Of a DNA stretch of 64,000 nucleotides, positions 1-12,509 are shown one piece after another. Each line of letters begins with the position of its first letter. The stretch's first letter is position 1. The notes under the pieces were generated by a model. It made no database searches. It was not told where the DNA came from and saw only the letters and a list, made by a program, of their open reading frames with translations. The position numbers were made by a program, and so were the translations under genes. The DNA comes from Asterias rubens (lineage: Eukaryota; Echinodermata; Asteroidea; Forcipulatida; Asteriidae): contig NC_047062.1 in NCBI RefSeq assembly GCF_902459465.1, positions 21,333,919 to 21,397,918 on the forward strand, written 5' to 3'.

Positions 1-132
1 GTGACTCCCAAGGTGGTAGACATGGTTATGGTACTATTTAAAGTTAAAAGGTTGTGCCACATAATATTAAAGGGCTCTATAGTTTACAAAAGCCTAAATG
101 GTAACCCAACGGTTGGTGTAAATACTACATAG

Positions 133-2759
133 GTGTGGGACATCACAGACTACTGCATCCGGAGTGAAGAGGAACCCCCGTCCCGCGTACCATCAGCCGC
201 TCTGCAGCATCTCCGTTCAGACAGCAAATTCCCGTTCCGAGGCGGGAACCCGACCATGAAGAAACTCCAGCATCGCATGGAGCAGAAGCAGCGAGCCGAA
301 ATGAAGGCGCCCTCATCGGCCACGAATCCCCGAAATACCATCAAATGGCCCGATAAGCTCAATTCGTTCAGGGCTCATTTGGCCAGCATCACTTACGTGG
401 AGTACTGTGAAGACAAGGGGCTGATCATATCAAGTAGTGATGACTGCTCAGTCCGGTTGTGGACGCTCTGTGGACGGTACATAGGTGAGTTCTCTGTTTC
501 GGGTAGGCCATACGTTCCCATCGGGAGGGAAACGCCGGAAGACATTTCTTGCCCTGTGTTGATCTCGTCAAACTTGCTCCCCAAGTAGCCAAGTGGGCTG
601 GTCAAAAGTTAGTGACCCTGTTTAACAAAGTATCACCAGAGCTGCCAACCAATATCATCGAACAATTTGGGAGTAAATTGATGTGCAGAATTGTAATGGA
701 TGTAATTCAAAGATATTGGAAAGCAAGACATGTTGACAATATATTTCTGAAAGACTCTCGCAAAAACAGTAACAAAGTAACGGAGTTGCCAACCACCGGC
801 TCTTTTCAGAACCAACACTTCTCAAAAGAGTTTTACATGGCAAACCTCACCCGAAGAAATGAACGGTTTAAACAATATAAACATTGGTGCTTTCTTTCAA
901 ATTATCCTACTTGTGAATAAACTATGTATTCCAAGAACAAGTGCAGAATTTAAATAAACCAGCATGCACTCGTATGCCTACTCACTGGAGTTCTGTTACT
1001 AATTTATAAAATAATTCCTTTCCATTCGAAGGAACGTTTGGTCAGTACGGAGGTTGGCCAAAGCTTCCCGAGGAGATCGTCCCCAGAGACCTCCCTCGAC
1101 GCCTTCCACGTGACGTCCACAGAGTCGCGTCTGCCGTAACGTTGAAGGTGCTGAATGGAGGTATCATGCCCAGATGGAAGTAAGTTATTATAGGAGACGC
1201 CACTTAGAGCTTATGTACACTGGTTTACAAATCAGTCAACCCGAAGATATGGGCTGCTAAAAAGCAGACAATAATGCTTAAAAGTATTAGAAGGATACCA
1301 GTCACAAATTCTCCATGAAAAATGGCGTTTTGGCTGGTATCCATATTTTGGTAAACATAATTTTACCACAAACCATCAGCAACATCACTCATGACTGCCC
1401 TGATTTCAGCAGGGACTCAAATAGACCTCGACGAGGTGGCTTGAAGCCACTGAAAACTACCAATACGTTCAATATTCAACTTGGTCCAGAGATCAGAAGA
1501 CATTATCGTTAAAGAGTAGATATCTCATTTAACACCAACTCTGGTTTGATACAATCCAAAACAAAAACCGTAAATTCTCAAATCGAACAATTGTGTCTCT
1601 CTCTAAAACTAAAGTCAGCCAGAAACTCATTCTGCTTCACATATAGTTGCAACTGGTTCTCCAAGAAACCATATTACCCCACAATGGTTACAACTGGTTC
1701 TCCAAATAAAAACGGTCGCTCACTCTCCCCCCACCCCTTTAGACTTGCCAAGAATATCATGATGATCGTGGCCCGTAACCAACTCGCCCGGGCCGCCCAG
1801 GGTGAGGACGACGACGCGGATACCGGTGACGGCAAAGACGGACGGTCTGAGAATAAGCTGGAGGAGAAACGCCGAGCTACCTGGGGTACCAGCTCCATCT
1901 TGGGCAAATCTTACAAACCTAAGACTAGACACAAGATGCCGCCAACTCTTCCGGATATCAAGCAGAATCAGAACCAGGTAAGAATTTGACAAGGAAACTA
2001 AGTCAAGTTACCCGCTTTATCTGAATGGTACGTTAGCAAGTACTTAATGACATTCCCCTGAAGACGATCAGAGCACTACTGATCGAAACCTTGAGTGACG
2101 TTAACCACCGGTTCTTTTTAGAATCAACAAATGAAAATAAATAAACAAATCTTTCACTTTCTTCAAGTTGGTCTCTGAATAGATGTTTAATTGTGCTGTG
2201 CAGCCATATGGTTAGAAGAAAAGTTGCCGAATTTATCACCATTTCTTGATTTGATAGACGTTAAACCAATAATTGCATTGAGAGATTCGCTGTTGCCAGC
2301 TTGGTGTTTATTCCCTTAGTGGGAAGATCACCTAGACAAACATAAACAAAAAAACAACAACATTACAACTAAGAGCCACTCATCAAGCCTGTCATGAAAC
2401 GTTTATCAAAACTTGAATGCAGGGAAAGTTGTCATGAGTTAAAAAAAAAAGTACTCACCATTAATCCTTTACATTTACCGCAGGTCGTGGTGTACTCCTC
2501 GCTTCCATTCAACGAACTGGAGCCCGTACAAGAAGTCAAAGCTCCTGCCACTTTGCAAGAGATCCAGCTACGACACCAGCAGTCCCTGGAGGCAATGCGG
2601 GGCATGGAGAACAGCATGGTGGCCGGTCTACTCGGCAAAAAACACGGCGGCAAACGCTCCAGGTTGCAGGAGTTTCTCCAGAAGCAGAAGGCGGTGCGGC
2701 TTCTCACCAAGGGCAAATGGGGGAGTCTGGCCGCTGCTGCGAATAAAGCAGGGAAATAA
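133..2759 (+). CDS. WD-repeat protein, C-terminal four exons (5' part outside window)
   Basis: Exons 133-484, 1032-1179, 1743-1977 and 2484-2759 join in one frame across GT-AG introns (phases 1, 2, 0) and end in TAA. Seen: the first exon opens with a WD-type strand (VWDI), then a basic linker, then a full WD unit (FRAHLASITYVEY, SSSDDCSVRLWT, GRYIG). The second exon continues with GTFGQYGGWPKL. The third has an acidic DDDAD stretch followed by ILGKSYKP. The last gives VVVYSSLPFNELEPV and a basic Lys/Arg-rich tail. Known: the order of WD unit, GTFGQ and an LGKSYK-like motif resembles the C-terminus of the large WDR49/WDR64/WDY-type beta-propeller proteins. Inferred: a member of that group, probably a scaffold. 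Which member cannot be said from this fragment, and the N-terminal propellers lie to the left of the window. Confidence 0.8.
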
Positions 2760-2973
2760 GCTCATCAGTGAGATCCTCGGGTATGGTGTAATTAGTTATG
2801 TAACTTTTAAAACTTTGGATGATGGGGGTGCCTTTGGGTAGTGTTGTACAGCTGCTGATGTAAAAAGGCGTGCGGTAAATCCCAACATTTGAATTCCATC
2901 TTTATTTTGACCAAAAAGCTTTGGGAGTTAGAGGGAGGGTTTTGAAGCTTCTATGAAATGTAGATTATGAAAT

Positions 2974-2979
2974 AATAAA
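2974..2979 (+). terminator. Candidate polyadenylation signal of the WD-repeat gene
   Basis: AATAAA lies about 215 bases after the TAA stop. It is the first canonical hexamer in the 3' flank, so it is a plausible cleavage signal. No transcript evidence is available. Confidence 0.45.
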
Positions 2980-3624
2980 AATTAAGTCAGTGTTTGTGAG
3001 ATAACATTTCGCTTGTTATATACAGATCTATTTAATATTTTGTATAAAAAAAAATTGAAATTTAGAGTGACGAGGGAGAAAGATATAAACAAATGAAGGG
3101 ACACAACAAGGGACATGTTTATTTCTACGGGATATATTTTGAAACAAAATCAGTGCTGTAATATTACGAAGAGAGACGTGTGAATTAATTAAATCCACGG
3201 TCCTGACATTGTAAATAAATACCATCCAGTAAAATCGTACAGTTATTGTTCTATGTGTGAACATTGCTACAAACAGTACCTTTTTTTTAATTTATTACTT
3301 TTTTAGTTATGGCTTTCCATAGTTTTCCAACCTCGGTTGGCAAAAACTTGACATGTGACGTTGCAATATAGAAAGGTCTACAATAGGCAACCAGCCTGAC
3401 AACCAGCCTATTCAAAAGAGAGCAATACCAAATTAATTTTAGGGGCGGGGAGGCATGACGAGAGAGAAGAGGGGGATGGGGTAAATAGTATCGCCCACGA
3501 GTATCTTTACGTACAGCCATTATGCTCCCTATTTAGCCACCTCATCCCCCTGAAAATTGTTGACGTGTTTTTGAAGGAGGGAATCGAAGAGAATCAGCAC
3601 CTGTTATACGACGCTTGAGTTTAA

Positions 3625-3990
3625 AGGCACACGGACACGTTTGGTCATTTTCAAAGAGCAGTATTCTCATTTGGTGTATCCCAACATTTGTATAGCATAA
3701 CAAACCTGTGAAAATTTTGGCTCAATTTGTCATCGAATTTACAAAATAATAATGAAACATAAAACACTCATTGTTGCACGACTTTGTGTGCGTTCAGAGG
3801 CATAATAAAAGGCTTCAACTGAAGTCTTATTATTAATTGAGTGAGAAATTACCTCTTTCTCAAATACTACGTTACTTCAGAGGGAGCCATTTCTCACAAT
3901 GTTTTTATCGACAGCTCTCCATTGCTCGTTACCAAGTAAGTTTTTATGCTGACAGCTATTATGAGTAATTACCAATAGTGTCCAGTGCCT
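3625..3990. mobile_element. TTAA-flanked MITE, family A, central palindrome type I
   Basis: The element begins AGGCAC and ends GTGTCCAGTGCCT, and TTAA abuts both ends (3621-3624 and 3991-3994). The inner sequence carries the family landmarks: a CCAACATTTGTATAGCATAACAA-like block, a central AAAGGCTTCAACTGAAGTC palindrome, a CTACGTTACTTCAGAGGGA block and a GCTCGTTACCAAGTAAG block. No transposase ORF, hence non-autonomous. TTAA target duplication suggests mobilisation by a piggyBac-type transposase (inference). Confidence 0.8.
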
Positions 3991-4410
3991 TTAAGGTTGA
4001 GTGTGCAGTCGAGCTGCTTATGATAGCATACGTGCAGGTGGTTAATAAGGCAAGAAAATCGCTGCTGAGGCTAGAGGCACCATTTACTCCGCGGGCTCCA
4101 CGCGTTTAAATACGGAATGCTCGCTCGACGCCTACGTTCGGAGTGGAGTTAACCAAAATGTCAACGGCAATTTTTGCCACTCTGGTAAATATAGCGTGGG
4201 TATATTGGGGAGAGTTTTGTATCAATTTCATGATTATGATCAGTTTAAAGATGTGAACGCGCACACTATATCATATAGGTTTCTTGTAATTATGTTAGTA
4301 TCGATTAGCGAAACAAACGCCGTTTCATATGTACATCCAGAAGGTTTTAATCTCACAGAAGTACTGCACATGAAATATGCTGCGTGATGTAGCCTACTGA
4401 ACATTCAGAA

Positions 4411-4411
<1 letters not shown>

Positions 4412-4478
<67 letters not shown>
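4412..4478. repeat. (AAC)n microsatellite
   Basis: About 22 uninterrupted AAC units. Confidence 0.97.
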
Positions 4479-4626
4479 GCTCAAGTGGGCTTAGTGAGAC
4501 AAAGCGTTTTTTTGTCTGTTATCTCTTTCATTCGCCGAACCACGGTTTCTCTGGATTCTCATGTTGATCAATTTTGTTGTAAATACATCAAAAGTTCTAG
4601 GTACACTGGTTAAGAACCTGCCGTCG

Positions 4627-4790
4627 ATTTTACCAAACTCTTCCTAACTTAGGATTAATCTTGGGACTTGGGACGAGTTAAGTTCCGTATCCAAAGGCGT
4701 AGGACGCACTGGACCCATCCTAAGTTAGGGTGGGTTACTCGTCCTAAGTCGAGATAGGATTAATTCTAGCGTTTCGTGAAATCGGCTGCT
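4627..4790. mobile_element. Palindromic MITE, family C (TCCTAACTTAGGA type), diverged
   Basis: Several copies of TCCTAACTTAGGA and its complement are arranged head-to-head. The right end reads TTTCGTGAAATC, matching the terminus of the better preserved copy at 47993-48155. Confidence 0.5.
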
Positions 4791-5334
4791 GGTACCACAT
4801 TTTTGCAGAACAAACAGGTCCACAGCTAGCAAAACTAAATTTAGCTTTATTTGACAAACTTCATTTTCAATGAGTGGAAGTTGCCAGTCCCAACTGGAGC
4901 GAACGAAAATAAAACATTGCAGACAATTGAGTACCAAAAGGGGCGTGTTTGGTTGCATGCCCTGAGGGGGTGTTTGTGGCTGCTAAGGAAATAAAAACCA
5001 ACGGCTTCGGAATTGTGACATCAATTTCAACTTAAGTTCAAAATACAATGACACTTGAAACATAAAAAAATTAAACAACACATTTTTATTACCCAGCGAA
5101 GGCCTTGTAGCAGCGTACACTATAATTGAAAACACACAAACATGACACAAAGTCCAATCACAAACAAAATACTTGACTGAGTTTTGCGGTTTTCAAAACA
5201 ACTTTGAAATAAACATAGTACTTTGACCAGTCTGACTTTGACTCGTCCAAGTTAACAGACCTGATCTGCATGATCCAATATTTTGATTGGTTGTTGTTTT
5301 ACTTTAAAGGGCCATACTAATGTTTTAATGCAAT

Positions 5335-5455
5335 GGGTCAAATATTGCCTATACACCATAACAATGTTTTATACTATCAACCTCTCCACATTACTCGTTA
5401 CCAAGTAAGGTTTTATGCTAATTAGTTTGAGTAATTACCAATAGGGTCCAATAGT
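5335..5455. mobile_element. Truncated MITE family A (right part only)
   Basis: Carries ACTATCAACCTCTCCACATT, GTTACCAAGTAAGG and GAGTAATTACCAATAG, all right-half landmarks of family A, without a left end. Confidence 0.6.
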
Positions 5456-5994
5456 GTGCCCCATCATTTAAAAAATATCGCTATAGAGTGAAACAGATAA
5501 ACTTCATACTATAACCGAGTGAAAGTGTTAAATCGCAGTGAACAATTATCATTCAGCCTGTTCCTTCATTACGTTCGTTCCTTGTAAGTAGGTCAATCTT
5601 GATCCAGCGACTTGCAAAAGACACGCAATGAGCCTTCTAGACACCTGCTTGCACGACCCGCACAAAAGATGTTGTTGATGCCTCTCCACACACACTCGTA
5701 AATTGACGCACTTGCTAGTATTTTTAAAATGAGTAACTCATAAACCCATGATAGCCAGGGGTGTTGTTTTTTTCGTTGAGTTAATTGTGTACAAAAATCA
5801 GCTGATCGCGATCAAACACATGAGCTGTTTCTGGCTATTTTTAACCACTCATCGATTTGCTGTACGTTTTTTATTTATTTGTTTGTGCTCCCTCTAGATA
5901 TTTTGGCGTGTGACGTAAATTCAATGTTTTCGATCGAACCACCCAATGCTGAAGAGGGCGCGCGTTTATCTGCATCCTTCTCTCTTACTGCAAA

Positions 5995-6260
5995 AGAGTG
6001 AAAAATTCACTCTTTTGTCCGGGTGGTGTCAGTTTCACTCTTTCGGGAGTGAAAGTCAATCTGTGTCACCTTTTTGTGTGAAATTGGAACGAACTTCACT
6101 CTAGATTGAGTTGAAAGTATAGCCGTCTTTCACTCTAAAAAGAGTTGTCCACAATATGGCTGTTTGCAAGAGTAGTATGGCGGACAAAACAAGTGTTTTT
6201 TCACTCTTTTACATTGAGAGAGTTCAATTCACCGTGTCCAAGAAAGTTAACGAGTTCAAA
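5995..6260. repeat. Cluster of CACTCTTT / AAAGAGTG motifs
   Basis: Short direct and inverted copies of TTCACTCTTT recur about eight times, including AAAAGAGTG followed by CACTCTTTT at 5992-6016. It looks like a small foldback repeat. The family is not known to me. Confidence 0.4.
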
Positions 6261-6914
6261 AACTCAAGTTCAATTGGAGTTGCAATTTGAAAGGGAAAAA
6301 GGAATCAAAAACACGAAATTATAGGCATACTTTATGGCTTAAAACTTTTGGTGTTTTATTAATGGCACATGAACGTATTGTGCGGGCACGGACGACTCGG
6401 TGTTTCTCGTGGGAATTTTGTCAAACATTGCTACAACTGAACGATAGTATTAAAATGAACAAATTTTGTTCAATCTAGCAATCAACGTAAAACCCAACAA
6501 TATAATGTACTTTATTATGTGTTTTATGGGATAATAATTGTTGATTTTTTTCCATAGGGCATTTGAATACATTGCAGTGCGGCAGTCTCTACAGCATCAG
6601 TCGTATGATGGGACTGGTTGTGTAGACTTTGCATAACCTTACTTGCTTCCCCCGACCTCGTTCCACTGGGGTGGGGGTATCAAGAGGATAATTCCTTATT
6701 ACCTAATTTCTCCGAGTCATTTGTAAGGGAACAATTTCCTTGGGGAGGGGGAGCAGGGTTGCCTTCGAAAACGTGAAGGTAGCTAAATACTGCATGGAGT
6801 AGACTTTGAATAGACTCACTGTAACAACGCTAGCGTTTGGACGGAAACTCATAACAGCCAGCGTAAAACTGCTTCACATAACGTGAGAGTGACATTTTGT
6901 TTGGGGGGGGGGGG

Positions 6915-7050
6915 GTAGACTTGAACTAGAAAACAAGCCGCATAGAAGCAGTGCGCGCTTGCCGTCAAAATGTAGCTATTGTGAGGGACAGGTTGGGGAA
7001 AGCAGAGCATCACAAAACATGGCACGGGATTGGGACTTGAGTCAAGTCTA
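6915..7050. repeat. Diverged element ending GGGACTTGAGTCAAGTCTAG
   Basis: The right end matches the right terminus of the element at 56546-56719. The left end (TAGACTTGAACTAG) is only weakly similar, so the boundaries are approximate. Confidence 0.35.
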
Positions 7051-8230
7051 GGGTGGGGTAGGGGTGTACGTGTCCGCCAATTGATGCCCATGCCCCATCG
7101 TTTGAAATCTGAAGTAAAATGTTAATTTTAATAAGTAGGATTTGAAACTTTGCATATCGTAAATTGTACTGTTTTTGAAAAATGTTTGTCAACTTACACG
7201 CAGCCTATGCTTTTGTTTTTACACTCACGAAAGAGTATCTTATACAAGCAAACAAATAGTGTGGCATACGCTGAAAGTGGGAAGGCAGACGCGTCAACTA
7301 CAGTTTTAATTAGCTAGAAGTGTCCTATAGAAACGCTTATCCTATAGTTTCGCCGATGGCAACATGAAGGAAATGTATTGAGTAGCACAATAACAGGAAA
7401 CTGTCAACAGAATGTGGAGCAGTGGACACTTCGGAGATGTCACATTTCGCTAACACTTTATGTTGCCCAGAAAGTATAAAACGCAGCCATGACATTTGGA
7501 CCTCAAAATTCAATTTCAGTGAACCGTTGGGCGATGCACGAACAGTACAAGAATGTTTTACCGACACACAGAAATTCGTGTCAAATCATGAGTTATGTCT
7601 TCAACAGTGAGAACAAATCTTCACTCGTCTGGTGACACGTAAAGTTTCAGACAATGTACAGCATCAGTAATTAACGGGAGAAAAAAGTGAATTGATTAAA
7701 AACGTCAAACTGATAGTCCATCAAGGTAGTGGTGGGAATTATCCCCTTGCAAGGACTGCTTCAAGGACCCCCTTAGTTACCCAAGCGCACTTTCACACTT
7801 TCCCCGCCTATAGGTCCATATTCTGTTGCGTTTATCTTTTGTTTGCCTTGATACCGTTTGCATTTTTAGTGCGATGTATTCTTTTGCATGACGTAACAAA
7901 GCTTTGTAAATTTACTCTTCCCAAAACAGAATCGAACCATAACTCAGTGGTTGACAATATTCTAAACTGCACACTATTCTGCCAAGGGGCACTGTATAGT
8001 ATGCATAACTGACGTCACAACGTTAAAGGTGTCATTGCATGGTGTTCAGGCATAACAAGTAGACCAGTGGGTAACTTTGTTATGGCATTCTATTGGCCCT
8101 CTATCGATACAAAAAAAACTCATTCGTCGGGATGACAGGAATCTAGAGATACGGTGACATTTTCGTGGATCACTGACCAGAAATAAGTAGCTGGCAAACA
8201 CGCAGGTGTGATTACGCGCTCGGGTAGCAA

Positions 8231-8238
8231 TATAAAAG
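8231..8238 (+). promoter_or_regulatory. TATA box of the globin gene
   Basis: TATAAAAG lies 98 bases before the globin ATG. This predicts a start site near 8260 and a 5' UTR of about 75 bases. It is a strong consensus at the expected distance but has not been tested. Confidence 0.7.
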
Positions 8239-8336
8239 CACCAATCCCCCATCACAACCCTCAAAGCCGAAGTAAGTACGACCGTACTTTTTATTTTTAA
8301 ACATTTGGAATTTATTTTTAACGGCGTGAGTGAAAA

Positions 8337-11300
8337 ATGGACGGTGTTCACGGAGGTGTCAGCATCGGGGATGAGAGGCGGTTTGCCCGGGAGGATAAGG
8401 CGGATGAAGGCCCCCTTGGGAAAGACCAGATCGAGACGCTGCAGAAATCGTGGGAAATAATTGCGGATAAATCACACGAGAATGGAATAACTCTTATCAA
8501 AAGGTAAGTGAACCACTAAACCCTCGGACCCTTACACACACAGTGCTATACCCATAAGGGTTTCCAAACTATGATACGAGACAAACAGTATACCAATCTC
8601 TCTGGTGTATCTTCCTATACTATTGAATGATAACAACAGTTGATTTAACCGGGCTTTAAATTAATAAACAGAAATTATCTTAACCGATGTAGTTAATATT
8701 TAACCCTGTTTGTCCAGTGAGTGCCGGATTCTGAGGGAAAGAGACAGATGTATTTTATTTTCGTATTTATCGCTTTTAAGTGAATCTTGTATGTAAACGA
8801 GGCCTATACCCTAGTATTGTTTGTAATGTTTTTAATGTCTCAATGTGTTTGCTGATTCGTGTGTTTTAATAACCCTTTCGGTGATCTAATAAGGAGTATA
8901 TTGAATTGAATAAGCCAGTTGAGATATAATATGGCGGACACAATGCTGCGTCACTATTTGGTTTTGGTAAATTTTGTCTGGATACACCCAAACCAAACAG
9001 TGCACTCCTATTATGTGTCCGCCATATTAAAAAGAAGAAGAAGGGCTAATTGAGGTATACTGGAGTGGAGATTCAAAGCCTGTAGGCCTACTCTAGAGCA
9101 GGTTCTTAGCCTCCACAATCGGTACCTACAAGTACTTCTCAAGGACAGTACACGACCACTCTCGTTCGGCCCCATGCCCCCTTTCAATGTTTGCTCTCAA
9201 TGCGCGGCCCTCTGCGTTCCAATCAACATTGGGCGGGGGGGGGGGACGGGGAGAGATTGTTTACTTTCAGGGGGAAGTGGACAGGTAAATTTTATTTTGG
9301 ACGGGATTATAGCTTGAAAGTAGTGAACAATCCAACAGCCACTTTTCAAACACTTTTCCCCGAACTTTTTTGATCATATTATCAGTGAGTGAACAAGTGG
9401 GATTCTGTACTCAAGTAGAGTAATCACCAGCAACGTGATTGTTGTTAAAGGCGTGTGCACCTTTTCCCCAAACAAATGCAAAAATAACACATCTGTGAAA
9501 ATTTGGACTGAATTGGTAATCGAAGTTGCAAGAGAAAAAATAAACCTCCATTGTTGCACAACTGTGTGTGCTTTCAGATGCCTTTAAAAGGCTTCAGGCC
9601 TTATCAGATTCGAATTGAGTGAGAAATTACCTCTTCCGCAATAACTATGTTACTTCAGATGCAGCCGTTTCTTACAATATTTTGTATACTATCAACAACT
9701 CTCCATTTCTCGTTACCAAGTTAAGTTTTGATGCTTAGAATTATTTGGAGTAACTACCCATAGTGTCCAGTGCCTACTTTCGTAGCTAATCGTCTACTTC
9801 CCATTACAGGCTCTTGGACGAGCACCCAGATGAGCTCGTCCCACTGTTTTCCTTTGGCAAAGCGGGGCTCAGCAGGGAGGAGATGTACCAGAAACCGGCG
9901 TTTTTCAGGCACTGTAAGGGCGTCATGTCCACACTGGGTGTCGCCGTGAACAACCTCGGCGACCTTCAAGCGATCGTCCCGGTGCTGGAAAAATTGGGCG
10001 CGAAACACAATACCAAGAAGGTGAAAGCAGCACATTTTGAGGTAAAATAGTTTATAATATTTTGGGGATATAAGCCTAGATTTCATTTAAATGCAAGGTC
10101 TCTCTTAAAGGCATGCCCCTTTTTTTTAATGAAGAACATTGCGGTACTTCGGGTCTAAAAGTAAAAGGTATGCGTTTCATGAGAACAAAAAGTAATGACC
10201 CATCACCATAATGGGATTGCGTTGCGACAAATTCGTGGCAATGTATACTTTTGGTTTGAAACCGTTCGTATAAATGTAGTTGTATACAATAACATCAACG
10301 TGTGAAACTGTTCACTTTGGTCACCTTTTTTTTTGTAAATCGCCGAAACTCCGGACCGAATACTATGTTTACGCACGCAGAAAGAATAATCCTAACAAGA
10401 GTATACAATCTGAGAAGCGTTACCGCTGTAACGTTTCTTATATTTATTTTTTGGTGGGATAAAAAGTGATATCTTTTACAACAACCCTCTTAAAATACAT
10501 TACCATCTAAAGTTGCTGTATAACCACGTTTACAGACCCTTTATCTATGGTTTCTGGCTTCCTGTATACCGATTCACTAAGACGCACGAACCGTGTAAAT
10601 GCCAGTAAATCATTGTATAACAGTCTTCTTTTATTTCTGTTTGAAACGCATGGGTTATTTCTTAGAATTTATTGTTATAATAATATAAGAACGGTTGTCC
10701 TTGGTAGTGTCAACCTTCATTGTATGATATTTCTATTCTATTAAAAAATGAGATGGGACCCCATATTTCAGTGAATGAAACATTTTCAGTTCTCTTCTGA
10801 AGAGACCTTCGTAATTATAACATTTCAGTCGAAAAGCCACAGAGAGTTTTAGTAATTATTTTCTACTGTTATTCCATGAGAAGTTATTATTGCAAACAAG
10901 AAAGCGGGAATGTCAAAAGCAAATCAAATTCACTGACAGACACGTACAGAGAAACTAAATCAATCAATCAAACACTCCCCCACATTGGCTATGGAACTGA
11001 AAACCATTGACGCAGCGATGCTGACGACGCCCGAGAAAAGTGACATAATGCACACAAATAAACCTTATGGGTCAGAATAGACCAATATTCGGGTCCTCTT
11101 GGAACTGCCCAAATTCTGGGCCACTCCTGACCCACTACAAGACAGACTGACCCAGTTCTGGGCCAGGCTTACCCAGTTCTGTGAAAGGCTTACCCAGTTC
11201 TGGGCCAGGCTGACCCAGTTCTGATGGGCCAGGTTGACCAAGTTCTAGGACAGGCTGACCAGGAAACTGGTTAAAATGGGATTTTCACTCAGAACTCAGT

Positions 11301-11876
11301 TTGAAACAGTTTTCTGGGTCCCAGGCCTCATTGAACTGGAATCCAGATCAAACAATTTAAAACGTAGCCCCCTCAAACAAACACAAAATAATACAATAAA
11401 ATACAAACAACTTGAAAGACAGAATGAAAGATTTAAAAACAAGTAATAAAACCCTAAACATTACTTGAACCAAAATTACCACACCTTTTTCGTAGCATTC
11501 TGCTCACATTTCTCCAGAATACTTTCAGATTGTTCGGTACCCACAATGAAAGATCCTCACCTGAGACCACTTGATATCTTCTTTCAATAAAACAAAATAA
11601 AAAAAAACGTTTAAAGTCTGGATGACAATGAATTTATATCGTCTTCTAGTGAAGTTTACGTAATATTTTGTGTATCGTTTTGGATTTTTGTTGAAAGCAA
11701 ATTCTTCACTTATCTTATAGTTTGATTTGCATTTTTCTTTCTCTATGCAGTACCTACAAGAAGCATTTGTGTACATGCTTCAGCAGGCACACGGCCAAGA
11801 CTTGAATGACGACATATTGGATGCATGGACAGCAGTGTTTGCTGTAGTTGCTGCAACGATGGGCAGCAAAATGTAG
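8337..11876 (+). CDS. NGB: Neuroglobin-like globin, three exons, 174 aa
   Basis: Exons 8337-8503, 9810-10041 and 11751-11876 join in frame with GT-AG introns. Seen: a single globin domain of about 145 residues after an extension of about 28 residues. The CD1 Phe is F69 (ELVPLFSFG), the distal E7 His is H90 (FFRHCKGVM), and the proximal F8 His is H122 (LGAKHNTKKV). The 32-residue E7-F8 spacing equals that of neuroglobin. The last exon (YLQEAFVYML) matches the G/H-helix start. Introns fall at the classic B12.2 (inside R56) and G7.0 positions; the E11 intron of vertebrate NGB is absent. Known: such globins bind heme and O2/NO in the cytoplasm. Inferred: neuroglobin-type because of sequence style and its POMT2 neighbour. 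Another echinoderm intracellular globin class is possible. The start is the first ATG after the TATA box and is in frame. Confidence 0.85.
8928..9028. mobile_element. Small MITE with AATATGGCGGACACA ends
   Basis: Perfect 15-base terminal inverted repeats (AATATGGCGGACACA and its complement) enclose about 70 bases. An inner inverted pair (TTTGGTTTTGG / CCAAACCAAA) also folds back. It lies in globin intron 1. Confidence 0.7.
9449..9775. mobile_element. TTAA MITE, family A, type I centre, in globin intron 1
   Basis: The left end is TTAA|AGGCGTGTG and the right end is GTGTCCAGTGCCT followed by ACTT in place of TTAA. The centre has CTTTAAAAGGCTTCAGGCCTT. The right boundary lies only about 34 bases before globin exon 2. 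Confidence 0.75.
11095..11275. repeat. Minisatellite of about 21 bp (GACCCAGTTCTGGGCCAGGCT)
   Basis: About seven imperfect head-to-tail units of CCAGGCTGACCCAGTTCTG lie in globin intron 2. The rest of that 1.7-kb intron shows no other structure. Confidence 0.75.
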
Positions 11877-11886
11877 AATGATGTGG

Positions 11887-12026
11887 TAAAGTTAGTTTGA
11901 TACTGAACATTCACCATTCACATAGGTTTGTACAGCGAATGTCTACTTTACATTAAATATTGAACATTACATTGATATTCGCTGTACAGGTGAATGTCCA
12001 ATATCCAATGTATCAAACTAACTTTA
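11887..12026. repeat. Near-palindrome in the globin 3' UTR
   Basis: The outer arms TAAAGTTAGTTTGATAC and GTATCAAACTAACTTTA are perfect complements. The inner pairs ATTCACC/GGTGAAT and GTACAGCGAAT/ATTCGCTGTAC are nested inside. It begins 10 bases after the globin stop codon. Confidence 0.85.
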
Positions 12027-12503
12027 GCGTCATGCTTCGCCGACTTATGTCTAGATTTCTGAGAATGAGGAGTGTAATGATCCAGTCTTCTGAAACTCCC
12101 ACACAAATGAACAATATTATTACATGAGGAATTGGTCTTCTCAGCATTTTAACACTGTAGCTGGCATGTGTTAGATTCGGTATAAATAATCTTGACTGAA
12201 CGATGGTGGAGGGAACTTGATTCACAAACCATTCATTGTTTAAGGTGGTGGCAAAGGACTCCGCTATACACTGCACAAACTTGTGTTTTAAACTTGACAC
12301 CATGTGCGTTGTCACATTATAGAAACCCTGAGAGAGAATACATATTAACACCATGGGTTAGGCAGAAACTAGTGTTGTTTCAACACCGGTGTGTAAATTG
12401 TAATTCTTTGTTTGGTGTTTACACTTAACAACACCCACTGTGTCAATTTTAGCACCATACAGTGCCGTCTATAAACGTTGTTAATGGTCTTATTTTTGTA
12501 TAC

Positions 12504-12509
12504 AATAAA
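12504..12509 (+). terminator. Candidate globin polyadenylation signal
   Basis: AATAAA lies about 630 bases after the globin stop. It is the first good hexamer beyond the palindrome and implies a long 3' UTR that contains it. Confidence 0.35.

Larger units (their letters stand above)
2980..8230. other. Intergenic, repeat-rich; no gene recognised
   Basis: No ORF here resembles a known family. It holds a complete TTAA MITE, an AAC microsatellite, a palindromic element built on TCCTAACTTAGGA, a MITE fragment, a cluster of CACTCTTT motifs, a run of about 13 G near 6902, and the globin promoter at the right edge. The ORF of about 106 codons ending near 8012 has one hydrophobic stretch but no recognisable domain. 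Confidence 0.6.
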
